Shown: in pieces, positions 38,501 to 49,700 of the stretch
Layout: the number at the start of each line of letters is the position of its first letter
Numbering within the stretch: position 1 is the first letter of the stretch
Assembly (NCBI RefSeq): GCF_022539315.1
Contig: NC_066326.1
Span: 16,756,601 to 16,820,600 of the forward strand
Origin: Serinus canaria
Lineage: Eukaryota; Chordata; Aves; Passeriformes; Fringillidae
Direction: 5' to 3'
DNA length: 64,000 bases
Notes under the pieces: model-generated
What the model was told of the DNA's origin: nothing
The model's database searches: none
What the model saw: the letters and a program-made list of their open reading frames with translations, nothing else
Position numbers and translations under genes: made by a program

Positions 38501-41365
38501 TCCAGCTCACGGCCACCATTGTGGTGACAATGGGAGGGCAGCCCCGACAGAGCAGTGAGTGCCCATGTCCCTAGGGTGGGAAAACACCTTTCCCAATCCC
38601 CAAACCAGCAGATCGCAAAGGGAACATTCTTTCCCTGCTGCCCCAGAGATGCCCACCCCAGGGGTGGTGCCTCTGTCCCCTTGTCACCCAGCCCGGCAGA
38701 GGCTGTGGAGTGGTGCCAGCATGGCTGAGCAGCTGTGTGCCACACAGCCCGTGTGCCTGTGCTCGTGACGGTGACACCTGTCAACGAATTCACACCGGCG
38801 TGCCCCAGCAGTGCCACCTTCACCGTGTCAGAGACCGCAACTTTCAGCAGCGTCGTGGGGCGTGTGCTTGGCACCGACCGTGACTACCCCCAGGACAGCC
38901 TGGAGTACAGCCTGGAGGGGGGGGCTGGCCCCGCACAGCCCTTCTCCATCGACAGGCGCACTGGTGAGCACCTGACCCCTTCCCCAGCTCCCGCCACACC
39001 CATGGCAACTACGGGCTCCCAGCAGCTCCTGCCTCCCGCAGGCGAGATCCGCGTGGTGGGACCCCTGGACTCGCAGCAGCAGAAGAGCTACAGGCTGGTG
39101 GTGCGGCTGACGGACACCCACAATGACCTGGACCTAAGGAAGAGGCGGAGCCGTCTGTGCGACGTGTCTGTGCGCCTGCAGGTGTGAGGGCAGCCCGCTG
39201 GGTGGGCTGTGGTGGGTGCGAGGACTGAGGGTACCCTACCGCTTCCCCCTGCTCCTGGCAGGCTGTGCCGGAACAGCTGCCGGTGTGCATCCCCGAGGTG
39301 CAGGAGCTGCGGATCACGGCTGGGTCCCCGGGCAGCCGCCAGCCTGTCACCCGCCTGGTGTGCCAGGGCGGCCCCGACAGCACCCTGCTGACCTACAACA
39401 TTGTTGGAGGTGAGGAGTGGCCAAGCCACGGCACAAACCAGCCCTCGCCGTGGTGTGACACTGAGCAGACCCTCTCGTCCAGGCAATGAAGATGGGCGCT
39501 TTCGGCTGGAAGGGAACACCCTTGTCTACCTGCCCAGTGACCGAGCCGAGCCTCACCCCTTTGTCCTGCTGGTGGAGGTGTGGGGCGGCTCTGGTGGCCG
39601 CCGCCGCAGCAGCGTGGTGGCACTGGTGGTGCACGTCACCCCCCGGAGCACCCCGGTGCCACCCAGCACCACCACCCAGCACACGGTGAGCAGAGCCCGT
39701 GACCGGGAGGTGCTCCAGGGTCCCTTGAAGCTCCCATGGCCCCTCACCCCACTGCCTCCACAGACGCTGCAGAAGGAGCCGCTGGTTGTCCTGCAGATGG
39801 AGGCAGTGTGGCACCCGCCAGCCTGGTTTGTGGCCGTGCTGACCATCTCTGGTGTCCTGCTGCTGGCCACCCTGGGCTGCGTGGCCCGGAACCTGCTGTG
39901 CAGGTGAGCCCCAGCCCGCCTCACGGCATGGCTCAGCCAGCAAGGCTAAGGGCTCACAGCTGCCTTCTGCTCCTCCCGCAGCAGCCGGGCCCCTGGCAAG
40001 CTGTTCCTGGCCAAGAGGTGAGTGCTGTATGACCAGGGTGGTGACTCTGGCAGTTGTATTGTCCTTGCAGGCAGCCAGGGAGACACAGTGCACGGGGTGT
40101 GTTTAATATTCTCTGCACTTAGCTGTGGCTTGCTGTGCCAGGGAGCCATCTCTGCCCAGGGCAAGGGTGCAGCCCTAATGGGGGCTATGGAAGCAGAGAG
40201 CAATTTGGCCAGTAGACCGTGATGTTGGTGGCCAGGCTGGGGCACAAACTCTGCAGTGGACAGGGAGGGATGGTACAGTGCTGGTGCCATGGCTACTGCA
40301 AGGCTGGGACCTGGCACCAGGGCTGAGGCCACTGCAGCTCACCAGGGGAGCCCCTGTTTGGCAGGGGTGAGCTTAATTTGTCAGGGAAAGCTCCCAGAGA
40401 AGAGCTGAGCAGGCTGCACAACCCCCAGAGGATCAGTGATGGTGACAGGTGACAGAGAACAGAGCCTGAGCAGACACTAGACCAGCCTGTGCCAAGTGTC
40501 TGCACAGCAAGGAGGGGACATGCTGGATAACAGGGTAACAGTCACCTCCAGTGTCCCGGGGTGATGCATAGCTGGATCCGGGTTCATTGTCAAGGTTGGG
40601 GACACAGTGCTTGGTGACACTGGGACTGTGGTGACCATGCAATGGAGAAGACCCAGGGTTTGCCCCTGTGGGTGGCCCTGGCAGCTCCCCCAGCACAGCA
40701 TCCTGCAAGATCAAAAATGGTGTGTGCCAGCACATGGGGAAACAAGAGGATGTGGTGGCAGACCTGCTTGGTGCTCAGGCACTGGTGAAAGGTGGTGGTG
40801 CTTTGGGGGGCACAGCCCTGTCATAGTCCCCTCCTGTGCCAGGGGACAATCAGGTAGGTGGATGATGGGCTTAACAGGGTGCAGCTGGCAGGGCAAAACC
40901 TGGCTGGCAAGTCTCTCCCAGCAGCATCTCTTGGGGCAGAGGCTGGCAGCCCATCACTGACAGCATTCCCTCCCTTCCCCTCTTCCTTCTGCAACTCCTG
41001 GGATGTGGTGGAGCACAGCGGGGGCAAGGAGGAGCAGACACACCCACAAGCCAGCAGCCCAGTAAGTGTGTGGCAGCAAAGGTGGGTGCCCTGCCCGGGA
41101 GGCAGAAGAGCCCTGTGGCCCTCGGCAGCCTCTCCTGTCTCCTCCCCACAGGGGCAGTTCGATGGCCATGCTCAGGACCCACGTGAGTGCCCTGTCCCAC
41201 AGCCCCAACAGCAGGCTCAGGTTGTGTCCCCCAGGGCAGAGGAATCTGGGGACAGCAGGGATGGGGACCAGGCCCACAGGGCAGTGACTGAGTGCTGCCT
41301 CCATCCCAGGCACCGGCAGGGACTATCTCTTCAGCAGCGTGACCGGGGCTCGGCGCTGGATCTGA
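35582..41365 (+). CDS. CDHR4: Cadherin-related family member 4 (CDHR4), 20 exons
   Basis: CDHR4 is a single-pass cadherin-superfamily protein of unclear function. Exons are 35582-35633, 36008-36028, 36150-36346, 36419-36581, 36662-36747, 36863-36958, 37363-37466, 37539-37675, 37761-37920, 38010-38160, 38452-38554, 38748-38963, 39042-39181, 39262-39409, 39483-39685, 39764-39903, 39982-40017, 40950-41061, 41152-41182 and 41310-41365. Phases join to 783 residues (human 788). A signal peptide comes first. Divergent cadherin repeats follow, best seen in the VTPVNEFTPACP and GTDRDYPQDSLEYSLEGG blocks, with a membrane helix in exon 16 (WFVAVLTISGVLLLATLG) and the family tail RTGRDYLFSSVTGARRW. Exon 18's acceptor at 40949 is tentative, chosen by phase; the exon's end at GTAAGT is firm. 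The 21-nt exon 2 could be skipped in frame. Other odd donors are GTGCGC at 36959 and GTATGG at 37921. Confidence 0.93.
35634..36007 (+). other. CDHR4 intron 1
   Basis: A 374 bp intron between GTAGGT and TTTGCAG. I see no repeat or exon in it. Confidence 0.75.
36959..37362 (+). repeat. CDHR4 intron 6 with pyrimidine-rich low-complexity tract
   Basis: From about 37065 to 37315 the plus strand is strongly C/T-rich, made of irregular CCTGTC, CCATCC and CATCTC words, like a decayed minisatellite. There is no fixed period and no exon. Confidence 0.6.
40018..40949 (+). other. CDHR4 intron 17
   Basis: About 0.93 kb between GTGAGT and the tentative acceptor at 40949. No repeat, RNA gene or further exon is recognised. 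A very strong C/T tract at 40965-40990 lies inside the proposed exon 18, which is one reason its acceptor is uncertain. Confidence 0.6.
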
Positions 41366-41547
41366 AGGGCTTGACTTGACGAAGGGCTCCTTGTGCCTCA
41401 CAGCTCCACGGGGGAAGTGCTGGGCAGAGCACCGGGCACTGGCAGACGGCTGCTACGGCCCCCGAGGAAGAGACCCATCCTTTGTGACCAAACCTGCTGC
41501 ACACGGGGTGCAGCCACACCCTGAGCCACCTCAGCCCATGTAGAGCT

Positions 41548-41553
41548 AATAAA
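41548..41553 (+). terminator. CDHR4 poly(A) signal AATAAA
   Basis: AATAAA lies 182 bases after the CDHR4 stop, followed by GTGTC and GGCTGTG downstream elements. Confidence 0.8.
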
Positions 41554-42340
41554 CGTGTCAGAGATTGCACAGGCGGCTGTGATTGCCTCAGGGAGTCCCG
41601 GTGCAGGGCAGTGCAGCTGGTGGCTGTCCTGCTGCGGTGGTCATTAGCGCTGTCGCGTCAGCCATGTGAGTGCCGTGACCCAGGACGAGGATTGGCAGCT
41701 GGCTTGGCACTGCGAAAAAGGTAATGAGAGCTTCGGCCAAGTCTGCTTCGGTCACAGATGCATCTCTGTAGCCTCTGGATGTGACCCAGCCGGGGCAGTC
41801 CTCCTCAGGGAGGTTGTCTGGGGCGAGAGAACTTAGCCACGGGTAATTTTGAGCCACTTTTGCCCCGAGTCCCGTGTCCCCCCTCAAGCTCTGCTTTGTT
41901 ACAGCGCTCGTAGGCACAAACGGGTGGAATGAGCAGCTGGTCGGCAGAGGGGATGGGTTGATAATTGGGAGGAAAAGTGAATTAGCGCGGGTGCAGGTGA
42001 GAGGGACGCCGCAGGAGGAGCTGGGAGCGGCGGGAGGCTTTGAAGGCGTCAGTCAGCGGGAGGTGGGAAACCGGTTATTTGAATTTCAAAGGAGCGCGCC
42101 ACGGGACGCCTCCCTGGCAGCTCCTGGGGAAATGAAGCGCTGGCGGGATAAGAGGGAAGAGACTAATTTGGGGAGTAGGTGACTAAGGGGAGGGAACGGG
42201 AACAGGGTTCAGCCGTGAAATTTCACAGTGAGAGGGGTCACCTGTGTGACTTTGCCTGAGGGTCCCTTTTGCCCTGAACCCACGGAAACCGTGACCGTCC
42301 GGGAATTTAACCCTTTGTGGTACCGGAATGGTGCGTGAGC
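41554..42340. other. Intergenic gap, CDHR4 to the next CpG island
   Basis: No gene is seen. An exact palindrome AACCGGTT, the Grainyhead-family core, lies at 42069-42076. Otherwise the stretch is unremarkable. Confidence 0.6.
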
Positions 42341-42840
42341 GCGTCCCATCGGCGACACCCCGCTCGGAGCGGCGGCCGGAGTGGGATGCGGACGGCCCTA
42401 GGAGCTCGGGGCGGGGAGCTCTGAGTGTGGGACCGCGGGACGGCCGGGTGTGAGTTAGTACAGGGGAACAGGGAGTGCAGACCAGCCGGGAGGGGGTTCT
42501 GACCGCGGAGCGCCGTTCGGAGCGCGGAGCCGCGGCCCGGCGGAGCGCGCCCAGCACGCGCGGGCCGCGCCCATTGGCTGAGAGCCCCCCCCTTCTCCGC
42601 GGGCAGCCAATGAGACGGCGCTGCCTGCGAGGGGGCGGGGCTCTGGCGGGCGTCACGTGTGCCTAACGTGCGCTGCCGTCCGCACTCGGGAAAGGGCGGG
42701 GCGGCTCCGCGCTTGAGTGACACTAAATTTGACCTATTAGCGTCCAGAGAGGGCCCCCTCTGGGCGGGACTCGGGTGCGGACTGGCGAGCAGGGCGACGG
42801 GGCGGGCTTTGGACGGCGCGGTTGCTATGACGGCCAGCGC
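42340..42840 (+). promoter_or_regulatory. CpG-island promoter of the next gene (probably IP6K1)
   Basis: Very CpG-dense. Visible sites are ATTGG (42573-42577), CCAAT (42607-42611), a GGGGGCGGGG GC box near 42632, and the E-box CACGTG (42654-42659). The set fits a constitutive, TATA-less promoter. Long minus-strand open frames here reflect composition only. Confidence 0.7.
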
Positions 42841-42953
42841 CGGGCCCCGCCCGCCCGGGCGCCGCCATCTTGTTGTTGATTCGAGCGGCGGGGAGCGGCG
42901 GCGCTGGGGCTCCGCGTTCCCGTGTCCCGGCCGGGCAGGCAGCGCCGGCCCCG
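42830..42953 (+). other. IP6K1: Probable non-coding exon 1 (IP6K1 5'UTR)
   Basis: The segment contains the initiator-proximal YY1 word GCCGCCATCTTG (42861-42872) and ends at a strong donor, CCG|GTGAGC (42954). The transcription start is not resolved; 42830 is only a nominal left edge. IP6K1 is proposed because it follows CDHR4 in the same relative orientation in human and has a long first intron there. No IP6K1 protein sequence lies in the window. Confidence 0.5.
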
Positions 42954-43337
42954 GTGAGCCGCGGCGGCGGGGACTGCCAGGCTGCCGGGCGGGGGGTTGA
43001 GCCGAGCGCGCTACCGTGAGGGGAGACCCGGGTGCGGCCCCGTGTAGGGTGCAGGGGTACACAGGCACGGCCCCGTGAGCGGCCGGGGTGAGGGGGCAGC
43101 GAGCACCGGGATGGGCCTGGAGTGGAGGGGGCCGTGCGCGGTCCCGTGAGGAGGGGCTGGGGAGAGCCCGGACGTCCCCCTCTGTGCGTGGGTGAGACCC
43201 GGGCGCTTTCCCCTGCGGGGCCCGCCTGGGGCACGGCCGGGGCGGGGTTCCCCGGGCAGCGCGGTGCTGGGGCAGGGCCGTGCCCAGCGGGCAGAGCGAG
43301 CGTCCCCTCCCTTTGTGCCCTTCCTTCCCTTCCACAG

Positions 43338-43392
43338 GAGCTGCGCGCAGGAAGGAGCTCGGAAACCGCGGCAGTAACATGAAACCAACATG
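43338..43392 (+). other. Possible second 5'UTR exon
   Basis: A 55 bp segment lies between a good acceptor (TTCCCTTCCACAG at 43325-43337) and a strong donor, ATG|GTGAGG. It contains ATG AAA CCA ACA TG, so any coding would have to continue in an exon outside the recognised sequence. It may instead be an alternative first exon or an upstream ORF. Transcript data would settle this. Confidence 0.4.
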
Positions 43393-43657
43393 GTGAGGAG
43401 GCCGGTGGGGCTAGGGGCCCGTCCGTGCTGCCCCCCGGCAGCGGAGGGGTGTGGGTGGCCCCGGGAGCGCTGGCTACCCCGGTGGGGACACCCGGAGTGC
43501 CTGGCAGTCCCCCGGGGCAGGTGTGCTCCTGGGTCTGCAGCCGTGGACCGGGACCAGCCTTCCCCGGGGTTTCCTAAGGGAGGGGGTTGGATTAGGGTGG
43601 GTGGTACTGGGTCCATATTCCTTAATTTTTAAGCTCAGCATCAGCTCTTTTTTTTCT

Positions 43658-43711
<54 letters not shown>

Positions 43712-46700
43712 CCGAGCGATATGCTTTAGTATGTGCTGCTTTTATAATTTCTGTCTTGCTCTTTTTTTTGCTCCATCTGCTTTTCCTCCCTTCAGGTTCA
43801 CTTGGCTTAACTTGGTGTTCAGAGCTTCCAGAGCTGGATTCCAATAATTGGCCTTTGCTAATGAAACGCTGAATCGTGGGGCTTGGGTCTCTGTTCATTT
43901 TTAGTGTAATTTTTCTGTGATCGTTAGGGCTGCGTAAACGTAGTTAATATCTTGTCTCACAAAATAATGTTCAGTAGTGTGTTGTGAAAGTCTCATTGTA
44001 GTGAGCTGTCACCTGCAGCTGATATGCTAACACTTGTATGTTTGGTCAGGCTTTTGATTGAGAAAAATAATGGTATTCTTGTTATTTATCACTGAATTAA
44101 GATTCTGATTTCCTTTTAATAGAAATTCTGTCTGGAGCATCAAAGTGTTTTAGAATTAAGTGTATTATTCTTGCATGTTGTCACTGTAATCCTAAATAGA
44201 TCTCTCCTAGTCCCATGTAACAATTTCTTATTATTTTGATTGTGAAGTATTTTTCTGGGTTAGTTTAGCTCTGACCTAAGGTAAGTGCTTTGTTTTGGAG
44301 CTGGAAGGAAAGTGGTAGGTTATGAAAAGATTTAGTTGTGAGCTCTATAAAGCAAGATAACATCAGGTTGCTTTTTTAACTGCAACAAATCCTTGTTTTT
44401 TCAATGTATTGAATAGTCCTAATGCTAATTTTTCTTTTCCTTTCTTGGAGGGTTTTTCTTACCCTCTCAGCTTTTTCAGCACAACCATTTCCAGGTGCAT
44501 GCATGAACAACCTATGCTATCCTAGTTATAGCCTGTTAGGCTGATGTAAAATGTCCTTTTTCATGGCCTTGCCTTTGCTTCCTGTCTAGTAAGGACTTTT
44601 GGGAGAACAGGGGAAGTGATCCTTAGCTCCTGGAGGGGAAGTTAATGTACACAAGGTTATTAGTGTAGGAATCTCTGATGGAAAGAGTAGGATATGCTGG
44701 TGGGACACTCTCCTGGACCCTCTGGTTTTTCATTATGCACTTTGTGGCAGTTTTGTGTGTTTCTTGCAAAGAAGAGGAGCAAGTGAGCGCGATTATCTGT
44801 TGAGATGAGAAAGGGGACAGTTTTTAAGATATGCTTCTGATCACCAGTTTCACGTTCCATATGTGGTTGGTTTCCCAGTTACTTCAGCTCGTGTAAGTAT
44901 AGGCTGCAACCCATAGGAGGTTCTTGCCTTGTTGCTTATGCCTGTGCAGGTGAGAATCAGAGTTCCCTGACTTACAGACTGATCAAGTTAAAGACAAACT
45001 GTTTTTCCATCCAGCTTTGTGAGTGCATAAATGATTTTGCAGGTGCAAGGGAAATGGGGCTGGTGCTGGAATGGGGTCTTATCTGAGTTCAGGGTAATCT
45101 GCAGTGTGACTGTGTAAAAATGCAATAATGTATTTTACATTATCTATTTTCTTGCATATAAATATAATTTTAAACCACATTTTTACATATATTCAAAAAT
45201 TAAATGAAAAAGGAGTGCCCATGCTTCTCTTCTACTTCTGTGAATCACTGTGTGCCTGATCATCAGGTGGACAGCACTGGATGTGTTCTTCTTATAAAAA
45301 TATTATAGAAGGAAAAGTTAGATGTGCTTTGAGATCCCCTCTCTTGGCAGATTGTGCAAGTCAACTGACTTGGAAGTTATTCTGTCTTGCATTGCACATA
45401 GTGAAAAGTCAAGGTTAGAGTAGCAAGCACTCAGAGGTCAAAAAAATGCCCAGGCTGGAGTTGTACCTGTGCCCTTAATCAGCTAATTGGCCTTTTAAAC
45501 AACTTGTGATTTCTTCTTAATTAGGCAGTTGAATGCTCTGCTCATCCCATCTGAGCTGCCTGGTTTGTTTCTTTCCTTTTCTCCCACAAATACAGAGCTT
45601 ATTCCTTTTGGGTAAAATGATCAAACTCTGAGATGTGACCTTGTTGGGCTTGGCTGGTGCAAGATGAGGAGCCCTGTACAAGCTCGGGGCTGTTTGTTGA
45701 CCATCTGCTTACAGGGCACAGTCTTGGTCCAGTGGATCACCAGGTGTTTGTAAAAAGGTTTGATCACTTTTCAGATTTCAGTGTTTAGTTAGTTTCTCTG
45801 TGCCTAAAGGTTTTTGTGGATCTGGTGGATTCTGACTGGCACGCTGGATATGGGATTGGCACTCACTGTGCCTTCCACTAGGATAAGAAATGTAGGTGCT
45901 AAGTTTGAATTGGCTATCCAGAACCCATGCTCTAGAGGAGGTGTGTTTCTTCCATCTGTGGTTGAATGCAGATACTGAAGCCATGGAAGATCTGACAGAG
46001 GCCTTGATTATTGCAGTGTAACCCAGGCACTTCACTCGCTGTCAGTAGATTCCCTCAATCTGTCTGTCAGAGATTAGCTCATAACATGTTGGAGATGTGA
46101 ATGGAGTGTTAATGCTGGGATTTGTAGTCTCAGAAGTTAGTATTGACAAAAAGCTGCAGCCTGATTTGTTTGCTCTTGCATTTGACAGTGTCACATTGGT
46201 GCTGGCAGGATTTAGCATTGAACTCAACTTGCAGAGTTTATGTGTGGCTCTCTGGTTGCTTGTTTAAGTAGTGTGACATGTCTAGGAACAACTGCTTTTA
46301 TTTCTGACCTCTCAATCTTTGAGAGGGAATGTATCAAAAACAAGTCTAGTAAGTACAGAGGGTCCCTAGCGAGCTCGAGAAAAGGAGCAAAAGAAAAGAA
46401 AATGTGACAGAACCCTCTGCAAGAGTCATGTCGAGTATTTGTGTTACGTGCTGTAAACTGAAGGAGCCCTTCAGCTATATGGAGGAGCAGCTAGCAGTCT
46501 CCCTCATTTCTATTCGTGATGTGACAGGAATGCAGAGCAGGATGCTGGCCAGTGTTTAATATCAGGTTTGTTGCTGCTGTCGTAGGGGTGGTGGGGGGAG
46601 GAAGAGGAAGTGTGTGTGCGTGGCTGCTTGGTTTCTGTTTTGCAGGCACCGCCTGTGCGCGGTGTTGTGCCGTTCTGATGTGGCAGCAGCTGTTATTTTT

Positions 46701-49700
46701 GGTGTTCCCAGTGTGCTCTTCGGGTAGATGTGCTTCCTAATAGATGCAGTTCTCTTAATCAGTGTGTTGGGCTGCCTGTGCTTCCTGTGTAGTCCATGCT
46801 GGTGTGAACCACTCTGCAGATGGTACTGAGGTGCAAGTCCTTTGCCTTCATTTATTTCCACAGGCTCCTCTGTTTGCATTTTGAGTGGCATTAACTGTGT
46901 GTAAAAGACAAGCTTCTTAAACTTGTGTTTATTTTGCATCAGTCATGTGGTGTCATTAATGTTTGAACCCCTTCTTTGGGAGTAAAGGAATAAGCTTTGC
47001 TATTACAGGGTGTTTCTAGGGCTGTATAATGTGCCCACAGTAGTTAAAATGGATGCAGTTGTTTTGTTAAAAAAATCGCACAGACATAGTTGCCATAATT
47101 ATATTAGTAGGCGATCTATCAACCAAATCTGATAAAAGCAGTGAAAGAGGTTATGATATGGATGTGGCTGTCCTGGCAGGATGTCACTGCACGTGCTTGG
47201 GAGCTGCAGTAGATAAGCTGTCTCTGATTTAGCTTTTGTAGTTAGAAAGGTTATCTCCTTCACCAGCTGTCCTGCTGCTTTGCTAAACGCTACCTCCCCT
47301 GTGTTGGGGCCTACAACCAGGCCTGTTCACCTGCTGGGGTTTAATATACTCTGCTCCAGCCTTTCTTCCCTAGTGCCCATGCCTGCCTGCTGAGGAACAG
47401 TCATGGATCCTGCTCTGTTCCACCCTGGTTAGGAATTTTCAGCTAAGGGAGGCTGAGGCAACTGGGGACAGTGTGTCCCCTCAGCCCAACTGGTGGCTTT
47501 GTTAAAGAGCATCTGCCAGAGCCCACAGGAATGAGTGAGAGCATTTGCTCCCTTAAAGGAACTTGTGAATTCCAGTCCTAGTCTCTAGGGAAGGCATGCT
47601 CTCAAACATTCTGAATTGACAAGCAAGTAAAGTTCTAAATAAAATCTAATTTAGGACTTGCTAACTCGTTTCCATACATCATTTCGCAGGCTGACTTGCT
47701 TCTGGGGTCCTGCTCCCTCTTGATTGTGAGAAGTTGGCTCCATATTCCAGTGACTTCTCAGCCAAAGGAGCTTGGGTGACATCTCCAAGGTGACTTTTTT
47801 CTGTTTTGTTCAGAATACATATGCAGCCATCTTAGAGATGCAAATAGAAATAAACTGTTTGCTTTTTACCTCTCCATTTGGAATTTTGCCCTTCAAGCAA
47901 GGATATGTAGATACAGTTTGTGGGAGTTTTGTTCTTATTTTTGAAGGATGCTACAGGAACATCCAGGTAAGTGCAGTAGCACAGAGTGAAAAATTTAGTC
48001 CTGTTCATTCACCAAATTGGTGTCAGTTCTTTGTAATAAGAACTAAAATTCCAAGAATTGGAGGCTCACTCATGCTCCAGTAATTCTGGCCATTCAGGTG
48101 GCTGATTTGCAGCTGAATCACCTTATGATGGTTTCAGAATTCTTACCATTGTGTGCTTTTTTCTTTCTCTTCAGAAGTTTGTTTGCTGAAAGTTGATAAG
48201 GCTGATCTGATAGTCTTTCAGTTTCACAGAGGTTACTTAGTGCTGTCCTGAATTTGTAAGAAAGTCAATCATATTTGTTTTCCCCCACCTCTTTATCAAC
48301 AAAGATATGACTCAGTATATCTGTGGTATAAACAGACTCAAATGACCTTGTTTTCTTTAGACATGGTGTATTTAAGTAGTGGTTGTCACACAGTTCAGTT
48401 TCCTGGTGGGGAAGCTCTTGACCTGGTGGATGATGGTCTTAGTTTGAAGCTGAACTCCACAAGTACCTTCCTGGGGTAGGGAGAAGAGACACATGGTGCC
48501 TTCTCTTCAGGGCATGCTCCTCTGTCTGTCACTGCTGACTTAAGTGCTGATCTAAGGTTAAACTGTACAGCTTGTATATTCTGTTCTGACATTTCTCTGC
48601 CCCCCCCCCCACCACCATAGTTCTGTGCTGAGCTGCATTTTCCCCAATTGTTTAAACTTCCAGAGTGCATTAATGCAAAATATCATGTGATCTTTAATTC
48701 CAATTAATGTTATTCCATTGTTGGTATCAAAGTATTGTCAAGCATTTCCAACAGTGAGTTCAGAAATCTTAAAAAGGGCACAAGAAGATAGGGCTGGCTG
48801 TTTGTTTAGTGTCCTTTGACAGTACTGTCTGAGCAGCTTAAGCACGTGTGGGGAGCAGTCATGATCTCATTACAGCTAACTATAGGTGATAAGCAGCTTT
48901 GAGCACCAAAATCAGTGCACCACTGAGTGCAGATGTCAGTGAGTTATTTAAAGCAGAAAGGATTTGGGAGAGAAGCCTGGGGTCTGCATAGTCCCATGTC
49001 TTACTCAGTATCTGAATCAAACCATCGAGTAACTGCCGTGAAGTTCCTGGAGCTCTTGCAGAAGATGAGATATGCTGCTCTTGAATTGGTTGGTTGGTTA
49101 AAAACATGGTTAAGTCTTGGAGCTTTGGAAGACCCTCACAACACTACTGCTTGGTGAAGGGTTTATTATACTTTTCCAAGCTGTGGTCTTTGTGTAAAGC
49201 TGCGTGACACATCTGAGGAAAAGACCTGTTGAATTCACTGGGGTTGAGTCTCATATCACAAATACAGAAATAAAAAGAACTTTTAACTTGAGTCTTTTGA
49301 GTCTGTCCCAAAAGAATTGTTGAAGCAGTCTGAAGCTCAATTTGTGTTGAAACAATACATATGCAGGTTTTTTTAAGGTAGTTTCTTAAACACTCCCATG
49401 CTTCCTGTAATAAAACCCACATCATGTTTGTCTCAAATATGTGGATTTTACTTAGATTAAGTGTTACACTGCATAAAATGTTTATGGATCCCTTTACTTT
49501 TGCAAGTAATGGAGTGGTTTACTTTATTTTCCATTAGAAGCAGGTATTGTGAGTGTGTTTTCTTACGCTGTGCAAGTGGCATTTCCTTTACTTGGGCATA
49601 AATCTTCTTTATGTAATTGAGGTCTTAATACTTCACAGTTCTTACCACAAGTGTTGACCCAAATACACTTATTAAAATTTGACAGTAAGCTAAATGTGAA

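Noticed and set aside
42307..43380. 357-codon minus-strand frame over the CpG island
   Set aside because: Pro/Arg/Ala/Gly content is typical of translated CpG islands. It crosses exon-like plus-strand segments and has no domain.
43705..43760. Minus-strand match to the start of U6 snRNA (CAGCACATACTAAA) next to the poly(A) run
   Set aside because: Only about 14 bases match, with a gap, and the rest of U6 is absent. Chance is more likely than a U6 chimera.
48599..48610. C homopolymer in the long intron as a structural element
   Set aside because: A short simple run with no partner G run nearby; not informative.
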